DNA of 64,000 bases from Sphingobium sp. (GTDB lineage Bacteria; Pseudomonadota; Alphaproteobacteria; Sphingomonadales; Sphingomonadaceae): contig JAGRES010000025.1 in the NCBI GenBank assembly GCA_020446425.1, positions 37,673-101,672 on the forward strand. The letters are read 5' to 3'. Within the stretch, counting starts at the first letter, position 1, and each line of letters begins with the position of its first letter. The notes under the pieces were generated by a model. It saw only the letters and a list, made by a program, of their open reading frames with translations. It had not been told where the DNA came from and searched no databases. The translations under genes were made by a program, and so were the position numbers. Shown piece after piece: positions 54,431-64,000 of the stretch.

Positions 54431-55361
54431 TGAGCTTCTTGACCGCCGATAGCGCCGAGGCAAAATCATCCTGCGCCGAAGGTATCACGCGGCGGAAGCT
54501 GATGAAGGCATGGATCATGCCCTCTGCTTCCTGCGCCACCACAGGAACGCCCGCCTCCTCCAGCGCGGCGGCATAGGCCCGCCCCTGATCGCGCAGCGGA
54601 TCGAGCGCGGCGGTCACCACCACGGCTGGCGGCAGCCCCGCGACATCACCCGCCATCGGAGAGGAACGATAATCGCTGTCGTCGGGCTGCGCATTTTCGG
54701 CGAACCAGCGCATGATATGCTTGTCCAGCAGATAGCCAGTCGCGAACTGCTTGAACGAATCATAGCGGGTCGCGAGATCCGCTGAAGGGTAGAAGGCAAG
54801 CTGTGCGGCAACCGGCACAGCGGCAGGCTTATCACGCAACGCCATCGCCGTGCTGATCATGTATGCGCCACCACAGCTGTCACCCACCAGCACCAGCGAC
54901 GATGCTTGCACCGGCAGCACATCCGGGTTCGACGCCACCCATCGCGCCGCCGCCTCGCAATCGAGCATACCGGCGGGCAACACGTGCTCCGGCGCGAGGC
55001 GATAATCGACGGAAACAACCGGCAGATCGAGCTGGCGCGCCATTTCGGCGCAGACTGGCGCATAAATATCGGCGTCTCCCAATATCCAGCCACCGCCATG
55101 GAAATAGACAACCACCGGTCCAGCGCCCCGCTCCGCCCTGCTGTCGAACAGCCGCACCCCGATTTTCTCGCCCGATGCAGATGGAACGGAGAAGCACCTG
55201 TCAATCGCCAGCGGTCCGATGGGCAGATCCGTTTCAAGAGCGCGGCGGCGCACTATCCTGTGGGCAACGGGGATCGGCAACTCATAGAGGCGAGGCCCGG
55301 GAAGTGCATTTTCCCGGCTGACAAAAGCTTCGACATCGGGGCGCATGAAATTTTCGGTCAT
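54420..55361 (-). CDS. Alpha/beta hydrolase, hormone-sensitive lipase type
   Basis: A 313-residue esterase of bacterial HSL family (family IV). Visible: the oxyanion motif YFHGGGWILGD, the nucleophile elbow LVGDSCGG (Ser), and the C-terminal Asp (ALDPLRDQG) and His (GMIHAFISF). No signal peptide, so it is probably cytosolic. ATG at 55361 is chosen; an upstream frame exists but has no homologous extension. It converges with putA. The substrate is unknown; short-chain esters are typical. Confidence 0.88.
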   Translation of the reverse strand: MTENFMRPDVEAFVSRENALPGPRLYELPIPVAHRIVRRRALETDLPIGPLAIDRCFSVPSASGEKIGVRLFDSRAERGAGPVVVYFHGGGWILGDADIYAPVCAEMARQLDLPVVSVDYRLAPEHVLPAGMLDCEAAARWVASNPDVLPVQASSLVLVGDSCGGAYMISTAMALRDKPAAVPVAAQLAFYPSADLATRYDSFKQFATGYLLDKHIMRWFAENAQPDDSDYRSSPMAGDVAGLPPAVVVTAALDPLRDQGRAYAAALEEAGVPVVAQEAEGMIHAFISFRRVIPSAQDDFASALSAVKKLIMP

Positions 55362-55428
55362 GGCCGCGTTTAGACCGCGCAGCAGCACCGGTCAAACCCG
55401 TTCGCGCACCCTTCCCTCGTTCACCAAC

Positions 55429-56460
55429 TCAACCGCGTTCACGCTCCAGCAAAGCCCGTTTTCGCTCCAACCCATAGGCATAGCCGCCCAGGCTGCCGTC
55501 ACTGCGCAAAACGCGGTGGCAGGGAATGACGATGGCAATCTCATTGTCGCCGCAAGCCGTACCAACGGCGCGCACCGCCTTGGGACGTCCGATCTCCGCC
55601 GCGATCTGGGCATAGCTGCGCGTTTCGCCTGCGGGTATGCGGCGCAATGCGTCCCATACCGTTTGCTGAAACGCGGTGCCCCGGATGTCGAGCGGCAGAT
55701 CGCCGGATGCCTTGTCCGGCGCATCGACGCTAGCGATAACCTGCTGGACAAGAGCATCGAAACCCGCATCCGACGGCAGGATTTCGGCATTGGGGAAATG
55801 AGCGCGCAGCTCCGCCTCGCCCTCATCGAAACTGATACGGCACAGGCCCTTATCGGTTGCCGCTACCAGCATCTTGCCCAGCGCGCTGTCGACTATGGCA
55901 TAGCGAATCTGCACTCCTGCTCCTCCTTTTTTTCGTTTCATGGGCGTCATTCCCATGGCCTCGCCTGCCTGCGCATAAAAGCGGCTCGGCCCAGAATAGC
56001 CCGCATCGTAAATCGCATCCGTCACGCTGGCCGTCTCGCTCAACGCCCGTTCCGCCCGTTGCTGGCGCAAGCGGCGCGCATAGGCCGCCGGAGACACACC
56101 CACCGACCGCTTAAACAACCGCTGGAAATGATGCGGCGCATAACCGACCTGCTGCGCCAGCTCCTCCAGTGACATCCGTTCCTCAGCCGCTTCGAGCAGT
56201 TCCACGGCGCGCCGTATCGCGATTTCATCGCGACCAACATCATCGGGACGGCAGCGCATACAGGCGCGATAGCCTGCATACCGCGCCTCCTCCGGCGTAT
56301 CGTAAAACTCGATATTCTCACGCCGCGGACGCCGCGCTGCGCAGCTCGGCTTGCAGTAAATGCCTGTGGTGCGCACGGCGATGATGACGCGCCCGTCCCA
56401 TGCGCGGTCCCTGCGCAGAAAGGCAGCATAGGCTTCATCATCAATGCGCAGCGTCAGCAC
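55429..56460 (-). CDS. ada: Ada: adaptive-response regulator and alkyl-DNA methyltransferase
   Basis: A three-domain repair protein. Counting from the longest possible start (56484): N-terminal zinc domain with four Cys at 44, 48, 75 and 78 that takes methyl from phosphotriesters, an AraC-type helix-turn-helix (about 105-180), and a C-terminal methyltransferase with VIPCHRVLRSDG (Cys322), which repairs O6-methylguanine. The GTG at 56460 has a GAGGA site seven bases upstream and is preferred; the ATG at 56484 lacks one. The gene probably autoregulates. No alkB is adjacent. Confidence 0.93.
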   Translation of the reverse strand: MLTLRIDDEAYAAFLRRDRAWDGRVIIAVRTTGIYCKPSCAARRPRRENIEFYDTPEEARYAGYRACMRCRPDDVGRDEIAIRRAVELLEAAEERMSLEELAQQVGYAPHHFQRLFKRSVGVSPAAYARRLRQQRAERALSETASVTDAIYDAGYSGPSRFYAQAGEAMGMTPMKRKKGGAGVQIRYAIVDSALGKMLVAATDKGLCRISFDEGEAELRAHFPNAEILPSDAGFDALVQQVIASVDAPDKASGDLPLDIRGTAFQQTVWDALRRIPAGETRSYAQIAAEIGRPKAVRAVGTACGDNEIAIVIPCHRVLRSDGSLGGYAYGLERKRALLERERG

Positions 56461-56720
56461 TGGAAAATCCTCGCCGAAAAACATCCATGAGCCGCATTAT
56501 GGGCATGGATGGCGGCGATGTCATCCCGCTCGAACAGCGGGCTCATGATAGGCTCAGCAATGCGACAGGTCATACTCCATCTCCACAATTGGCGATGCAC
56601 CTGCCCTACGCCGCATTTTCATAGTCCGCTTCCCGTTTCTTGCGCTCAAACCCTCCTTTATGTGCATTGGTACACCAAATGGGCTTCCCCTTGGCCGCGC
56701 ATCGCCATACATAGTGCGCC

Positions 56721-58277
56721 ATGACCCAGGCACTGCGGCTATTCGCCCTTTTACTCCTATCGCTTTGGCCCATCGGCGCGGCGCATGCCGAGCAGCAGGA
56801 CGTTGCCGCCGCCGTGCGCGGCGTGGTGCGTGTCGTCATCATCGCCACCAATGGGCGCGACGCCTATTTCGTGGGCCACGGCAGCGGCTTTGCCGTCGCA
56901 CCCGACAAGGTGATGACCAATGCGCATGTGGTAGAGCTGCTGCGCACCGAGAAAAACCTCGTCGTCGGCATCATCCCGTCGCAGGGCAGCCGCAGCTATG
57001 GCGGACGCGTGGTCGCCTATTCACCCGGCAACGACCTGGCGCTGATCCAGCTGCGCGAGGGCCGCTTGCCGGTCGCCACCTTTTATTCGGGCCCGGTGAC
57101 CGATGGGCAGACGGTTACGGCTATCGGCTATCCGGGCGCTGTCGACCGCGCGCAGGGCCTTAACCTCAGCGACATGATCCAACCGCTGACCCCCGTAAAA
57201 ACCAGCGGCACCGTATCGACCGGCCGCACATCGCATGATTTCGATACGATCCTGCACACGGCCCCCATGGCGCAGGGCAACAGCGGCGGTCCACTGGTCG
57301 ACGATTGCGGGCGCGTATTGGGCGTCAACAGCTTCGGCTCGCAGGCGGAAAGCAAGGCGGACGCCGAGTTCGGCTTTGCCGTATCCAACCGCGAGATAGC
57401 ATCGTTCCTGCGTCAGGCCGGCGTCCAGTTTCAGCGCAGCGCCACGCCCTGCCGCAGCATCGCCGACCTTGAGGCGGAAGAGGCGCAGCGCAAGCAGCGA
57501 GAGCTGGAGCAGCAGCGCGAGAAGCAGCAGGCTGAGGCCGCCGCACGCGACAAGGCACGCGCCGAAGCGCGCGAACGCGCCGTGCAGGAAATATATGCGG
57601 CGCGCGAAAACGCCATGGCTCTGGGCGCGATCCTGTTAGTTCTCGGTGGTCTCTCACTGGGCGGCGCGATGATGTACCATAATCAGGGCAAGCTGAAGGA
57701 ACGCAAATGGGCTCTGATTGGCGGCGGCGTGCTACTTGTCGGCGCCATAGCGGCTTTCGTGCTGCGCCCGTCCTTTTCCTCCATCGACGACCGTATGAAG
57801 ATCGACGAGACCGTGCAGCCCGCCAAACCTGATGCAACGCAGGCAGCCTTGGCGGGCAACTATGTCTGCCATATTGATGAAACGCGCAGCCGCATCACCG
57901 TGTCGGAAACAGTGCCCGTGTCATTGAAGTGGCAGGATAGCGGCTGCGTCAATAGCGGCACCCAATATGGCCATGACAATAGCGGGGAATGGAGCCGCAT
58001 CCTGGTACCCAATAGCGAGCAGGTCGTGTCCATCAACAGCTTCGACCCCGCCACGCGCACCTACAAGATGGATCGCTATCTCGCCGATGCAGATATAATG
58101 GAAGAGGCTCGGGCGCTGCGCTCGCGCTACAGCTTCAAGGGATGCACCGGCGAAGAGTCGTCAATTGACGCGCTGGAACAGATGCAGCGGGATATCCGCG
58201 CCATATTGCCGCCGCAGCCCAATGAGCGCCTGGTCTATAGCTGTTCGAGAGTTGAAGCAGAGGTCGAGGCCGAATAA
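56721..58277 (+). CDS. Membrane-anchored trypsin-like serine protease
   Basis: A 518-residue protein: signal peptide (1-23, AHA), a chymotrypsin-like protease domain (about 28-235) with a complete triad His69 (TNAHVV), Asp105 (GNDLALIQ) and Ser188 (QGNSGGPL), a Glu/Gln/Lys-rich coiled coil (about 250-297), two closely spaced membrane helices (299-318 and 331-348), and a C-terminal region of about 160 residues with paired Cys that I do not recognise. There is no PDZ domain, so it is not a standard DegP. Regulated proteolysis at the envelope is inferred. Confidence 0.85.
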   Translation: MTQALRLFALLLLSLWPIGAAHAEQQDVAAAVRGVVRVVIIATNGRDAYFVGHGSGFAVAPDKVMTNAHVVELLRTEKNLVVGIIPSQGSRSYGGRVVAYSPGNDLALIQLREGRLPVATFYSGPVTDGQTVTAIGYPGAVDRAQGLNLSDMIQPLTPVKTSGTVSTGRTSHDFDTILHTAPMAQGNSGGPLVDDCGRVLGVNSFGSQAESKADAEFGFAVSNREIASFLRQAGVQFQRSATPCRSIADLEAEEAQRKQRELEQQREKQQAEAAARDKARAEARERAVQEIYAARENAMALGAILLVLGGLSLGGAMMYHNQGKLKERKWALIGGGVLLVGAIAAFVLRPSFSSIDDRMKIDETVQPAKPDATQAALAGNYVCHIDETRSRITVSETVPVSLKWQDSGCVNSGTQYGHDNSGEWSRILVPNSEQVVSINSFDPATRTYKMDRYLADADIMEEARALRSRYSFKGCTGEESSIDALEQMQRDIRAILPPQPNERLVYSCSRVEAEVEAE

Positions 58278-58291
58278 AGACCTGAGCGCCC

Positions 58292-60046
58292 TTATGCGGC
58301 TTTAAGAACCCGCGCCGCCAGTTCCCGGCACTCGCCACTCAATTCCCCGGACTGCAAGGCGATGGTGTCGGCGATATTTTCCAGACTGCGCGCCGTCGAC
58401 AACAGCTCATGCGCACGGGCAAGCATGTCATCCATCTGATCGACCGTCACCTGCGCCTGCTGATGCGCCTGATCAAGTGCGATCGAGATTTCCCGGGTCG
58501 ACATCGCCTGTGTCATGATGGCGCCGGCGACCAGATCGGCGTTGCTGTCGAGCCCCGCCGCGAGAGACTCCGCCTGCGACACGCTATCCAGGACTTCGTC
58601 GCTCATGCCAGAAATCTTCGTCAGGCGCGCCTCTATCTCACCTGCCGCCTTCTGCGTCTCGGTCGCCAGAGTCTTCACCTCCTGCGCCACGACGCTGAAT
58701 CCCATACCGCTGCTCCCTGCCCGGCTCGCTTCTATCGCGGCGTTCAGCGCCAGCATGTTGGTCTGCTTGGCAATCGCGGTGATCAGTTCAAGCGCGCCGA
58801 ATATATCCTTGATCAGCAGGTGCATTTCGTCGGCCTGCTTGCGGCTGTTCTGGCTCCGCCTGTGCATATCGGCGGTCTGCGCGCGTGTGGAGCCAATCGA
58901 CTTTTCCACCTCCGCCGCCATGTCGTTGAAACCGGCACTGGCGCTTTTGATCCGTTTCATCGTGTCGGCGATTTCGGTGACGCTGGAAACAGCGGTGCCC
59001 ACCGCATTATCGGCCTCGCTTGAGGATTGCGTCATGCGGCCCGCGATTGTGCGCATGGAATTGGAAGATGCGGCCAGCATTTCGACCAGCTCGGAAATCT
59101 CATCGCCGAACTGTGTGAAAATTTCCTCCAGCTTGCGCACGCGTTCCTGTTCGTGCTGAACAATGCTCTGCCTGTGCGTGCCCAGAGCGGCTTCGGCGGC
59201 CAGTTTTTCTTCCATCAGCAGCGCCGCCTGCTCCGATTCTTCCACCGAAGTGGCGATGGCGCGTGCAATATCGCCCACCTCGTCTTTGCGCAGCCGGTGC
59301 GGCGTGTTCACCAGCACGTCCGTATTGCCTTGGGCGATATGGCCTGCAAGATCCAGCAAGGGCTGCATCACATCCTGGTTGACGGTTTTCGTGGTGCGGT
59401 GGCTGAACAGCAACGCCGCCAATATGAATATCAGCACCAGCCCCTGCGTGGCAAAGGCCATGACCTGCAGCTCACGGCGCTCACGCTCGGCCAGCGCACG
59501 CAGCCCGGTGCTATAGGAGCGGGCCGCCGTAATCATCGGATCGACCCGGACATATAAACTGCCAGACAGGAAGAAATCGAGCCGGTCCATGTCATGGGCG
59601 GCAATCAAATCAATCATCTGGCTGATGGCTTCGTCCGCCTGGACGCGTTCACGCTTCACCAGAGCCCATTCGACACCGCCCGCTTCGGCGGCGGCTGTGC
59701 TGTCGAGCTGACTCCACCCTCGCGCAGCGCGGCTTTGCATGGACTGCAACGCGCTGACGCCGCCTTCGGGCGTCAGGTTGCCGGTGCGGACCTTGTTGGC
59801 GATGGTCATCGACCGCTCATAGCCGCCCAGCATCATTTCGAGATCGCTGATCGGGGCCAAACGGTTCTCGACCAGGCGGGAAAGCGCCATCTGGTTTATC
59901 GCCACGCCACCAATGATGAATATCGAAAAGAGCAGTATCGCAACCGTCACGATGAAGGTCAGGCGACGTCCTCTTTTGGCAAGCGACTCCGTACGCGCCT
60001 CGCCTTTGGAGGAAGGAAAACGGAAAACGGGAAAACCCGCGATCAT
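58292..60046 (-). CDS. Methyl-accepting chemotaxis protein (4HB type)
   Basis: A 584-residue receptor. TM1 (about 29-50), a helical periplasmic sensor of about 140 residues (4HB-like, no Cache fold), TM2 (about 193-215), HAMP ([20 protein letters not shown] region), and a signalling coiled coil with the tip [21 protein letters not shown]. It is followed (58292 end) by 14 bases to the protease stop, convergent. Ligand unknown. Like the other receptor in the window it is an orphan with no che genes nearby. Confidence 0.9.
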   Translation of the reverse strand: MIAGFPVFRFPSSKGEARTESLAKRGRRLTFIVTVAILLFSIFIIGGVAINQMALSRLVENRLAPISDLEMMLGGYERSMTIANKVRTGNLTPEGGVSALQSMQSRAARGWSQLDSTAAAEAGGVEWALVKRERVQADEAISQMIDLIAAHDMDRLDFFLSGSLYVRVDPMITAARSYSTGLRALAERERRELQVMAFATQGLVLIFILAALLFSHRTTKTVNQDVMQPLLDLAGHIAQGNTDVLVNTPHRLRKDEVGDIARAIATSVEESEQAALLMEEKLAAEAALGTHRQSIVQHEQERVRKLEEIFTQFGDEISELVEMLAASSNSMRTIAGRMTQSSSEADNAVGTAVSSVTEIADTMKRIKSASAGFNDMAAEVEKSIGSTRAQTADMHRRSQNSRKQADEMHLLIKDIFGALELITAIAKQTNMLALNAAIEASRAGSSGMGFSVVAQEVKTLATETQKAAGEIEARLTKISGMSDEVLDSVSQAESLAAGLDSNADLVAGAIMTQAMSTREISIALDQAHQQAQVTVDQMDDMLARAHELLSTARSLENIADTIALQSGELSGECRELAARVLKAA

Positions 60047-60424
60047 AAAAGCCCCAAAATATTCAATCAGCGATGCGGCATATTTCTCAGCCGGAGTTCA
60101 AAAAATGGTTAACGCGCTCACCTGATTTGAAAAAATTTCCTTATTTTACGGTCACTTATTGTCATATAATTGTAACATTCCGGATTGCTTTCCGATTTAC
60201 GACTGCACAAGACGCTTCAGGGGCCGGTGATGATGGCCAGCCGCAATCAAAACCAACCTCGGGCGTCAGCACCCCAGCCTTTTTCTTCTTTACCGATTTA
60301 TTGCACCACAGCATCTTGCATCGCGGCATGACCCCTGCTAACCGGCGCGCACGTTTGAAGGGGGCGCGGTCGCGTTTTCCCCCTTTCCCGGACGCGGCAA
60401 ATCGAACTGGAGGACATCAGGCGC
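60047..60424. other. Intergenic region upstream of the atp operon
   Basis: A 378-base non-coding gap between the divergent chemoreceptor and atpH. The left part (60047-60200) is AT-rich and probably holds the receptor promoter. The right part is GC-rich and presumably contains the atp promoter; a TTGCAT at about 60314 with a CTAACC about 16 bases on is a weak candidate. A GGAGG ribosome site lies about 11 bases before the GTG of atpH. I see no tRNA, hairpin terminator or convincing reading frame. Confidence 0.4.
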
Positions 60425-62511
<2,087 letters not shown>

Positions 62512-62540
62512 ACTTTGGCGCCTAAGGAGATAGACGGCTG

Positions 62541-63410
62541 ATGGCCTCGCTCAAGGAACTTAAGGGCCGCATCGACTCGGTCAAATCGACCCAGAAGATC
62601 ACCAAGGCCAAGCAGATGGTCGCCGCGGCGAAGCTGCGCAAGGCGCAGGCAGCCGCCGAGGCCGCCCGCCCCTATGCGGAGCGCCTGGGCGCGGTCATGG
62701 CCTCTATCGCCAGCAAGGTTTCCGGCGACGGCGCGCCCAAGCTGCTTGCGGGTACTGGCGCTAACCAGCGCCACCTGCTCGTTGTCGTCAACACCGACAA
62801 GGGTCTGTGCGGCGGTCTCAATGCGAACATCGTCAAGGCCGCAAAGGCCAAGGCGCGCGAGCTGATCGCTGAAGGCAAGGACGTGCAATTCTACCTCGTC
62901 GGTAAAAAGGGCCGCGCGCCCATCCGCCGCGATTATGCGGACAAGGTAGGCGAAGGTTTCGACACCAGCACCGTGCGCAACCCCGGTTTCGCCGAAGCCG
63001 AGCAGATCGCGGCGCAGCTCGTCGAGATGTTCGATGCGGGCAAATATGACGTCGCACACCTGGTCTATCCGACCTTCAAATCCGCGCTGGCGCAGGACCC
63101 GACCGCTGTACAGCTGATCCCCGTTCCCGCCCCGGCGGACGCAGCCGCGGGCAGCGCCGTGGTCGAATATGAGCCGGGCGAAGAGGAAATCCTCGAAGAG
63201 CTGCTGCCACGTTATGTGAAGACACAGCTTTTCGGCGCACTGCTGGAGCGCGAAGCCTCCGAACAGGGCGCGTCGATGACGGCGATGGACAACGCCACGC
63301 GCAACGCAGGCGACCTCATCAACCGTCTGACAATCGAATATAACCGCAGCCGCCAGGCCGCGATCACCACCGAACTCGTTGAAATCATCTCCGGCGCAGA
63401 AGCGCTCTAA
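62541..63410 (+). CDS. atpG: ATP synthase F1 gamma subunit
   Basis: Central rotor shaft of F1. The 289-residue protein has the conserved coiled-coil ends [20 protein letters not shown] and, at the C-terminus, [18 protein letters not shown] and [19 protein letters not shown]. Between them is the Rossmann-like body (LCGGLNANI). The position between alpha and beta genes is standard. Confidence 0.97.
   Translation: MASLKELKGRIDSVKSTQKITKAKQMVAAAKLRKAQAAAEAARPYAERLGAVMASIASKVSGDGAPKLLAGTGANQRHLLVVVNTDKGLCGGLNANIVKAAKAKARELIAEGKDVQFYLVGKKGRAPIRRDYADKVGEGFDTSTVRNPGFAEAEQIAAQLVEMFDAGKYDVAHLVYPTFKSALAQDPTAVQLIPVPAPADAAAGSAVVEYEPGEEEILEELLPRYVKTQLFGALLEREASEQGASMTAMDNATRNAGDLINRLTIEYNRSRQAAITTELVEIISGAEAL

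Positions 63411-64000
<590 letters not shown>

Noticed and set aside
56606-56722. A 38-codon minus-strand frame with two Cys (MAHYVWRCAAKGKPIWCTN...)
   Set aside because: It starts at the CATG shared with the protease start, has no ribosome site and mixed third-position bases. Too weak to list as a gene, although a small basic protein cannot be excluded.
60047-60424. tRNA or small RNA gene ahead of the atp operon
   Set aside because: No cloverleaf, no T-psi-C-like box and no terminator could be found by eye.

Overview
The window is chromosomal DNA from an alphaproteobacterium, most likely a member of the Sphingomonadales. This is inferred from gene content and order: a high-GC, densely packed genome with many 4-base ATGA or GTGA gene overlaps; an F1 ATP synthase cluster in the order delta-alpha-gamma-beta with no F0 genes beside it; an alphaproteobacterial SspB; mitochondrial-type assembly factors (ATP12, DUF1674/SDHAF4); and rsmB-rpe-heparinase II/III-purH in a row. 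I see no tRNA, rRNA, insertion sequence, prophage or CRISPR array. Almost everything is vertical, core-type gene content.

Layout. 1-8.4 kb: a truncated HlyD-type efflux adaptor, RarD, a lipoprotein, a tightly overlapped run crcB - pseudouridine synthase - HAD phosphatase - small membrane protein - ATP12 chaperone, then guanylate kinase, UPF0314 and sspB. 8.5-12.1 kb: histidine operon hisB-H-A-F-E plus a HIT hydrolase, with a palindromic REP-like element between hisA and hisF. 12.2-17.4 kb: an amino acid permease and a Bcr/CflA exporter meeting at a terminator, then feoAB behind a Fur-like box. 17.4-24 kb: ssb, a GNAT-nitrilase fusion, a structured non-coding stretch, a retinol-saturase-like flavoprotein, a chemoreceptor, galU, and a DUF1674 gene. 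24.1-34.8 kb: rsmB, an unusual receptor-tip/Cache protein, rpe-heparinase-purH, an FNR-type box ahead of a 34-residue membrane peptide, an aminotransferase, a PhoX-like Tat protein and small lipoprotein/cupin genes. 35.2-39.4 kb: a tyrosine/homogentisate catabolic operon (hpd-VOC-fahA-maiA) diverging from a MarR regulator across two near-identical operators. 39.5-43.9 kb: a signalling unit (REC-GGDEF-EAL, CHASE4 histidine kinase, TorF porin). 43.9-50.2 kb: leucine degradation (LysR, ivd, small membrane protein, mccB, mccA, MaoC). 50.2-54.4 kb: Lrp-type regulator divergent from putA. 54.4-60 kb: esterase, Ada, a membrane-anchored trypsin-like protease, and a second full chemoreceptor. 60.4-64 kb: atpH-A-G-D, the last cut by the window edge.

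I find no large undescribed defence or biosynthetic system. The most novel-looking signals are small: a hairpin that buries the crcB ribosome binding site but does not look like the known fluoride riboswitch; the 19.6-19.8 kb leader with competing hairpins; the FNR-box/34-residue peptide; and the soluble receptor-tip/Cache protein. All functional statements come from recognised motifs and context. No database search was run.
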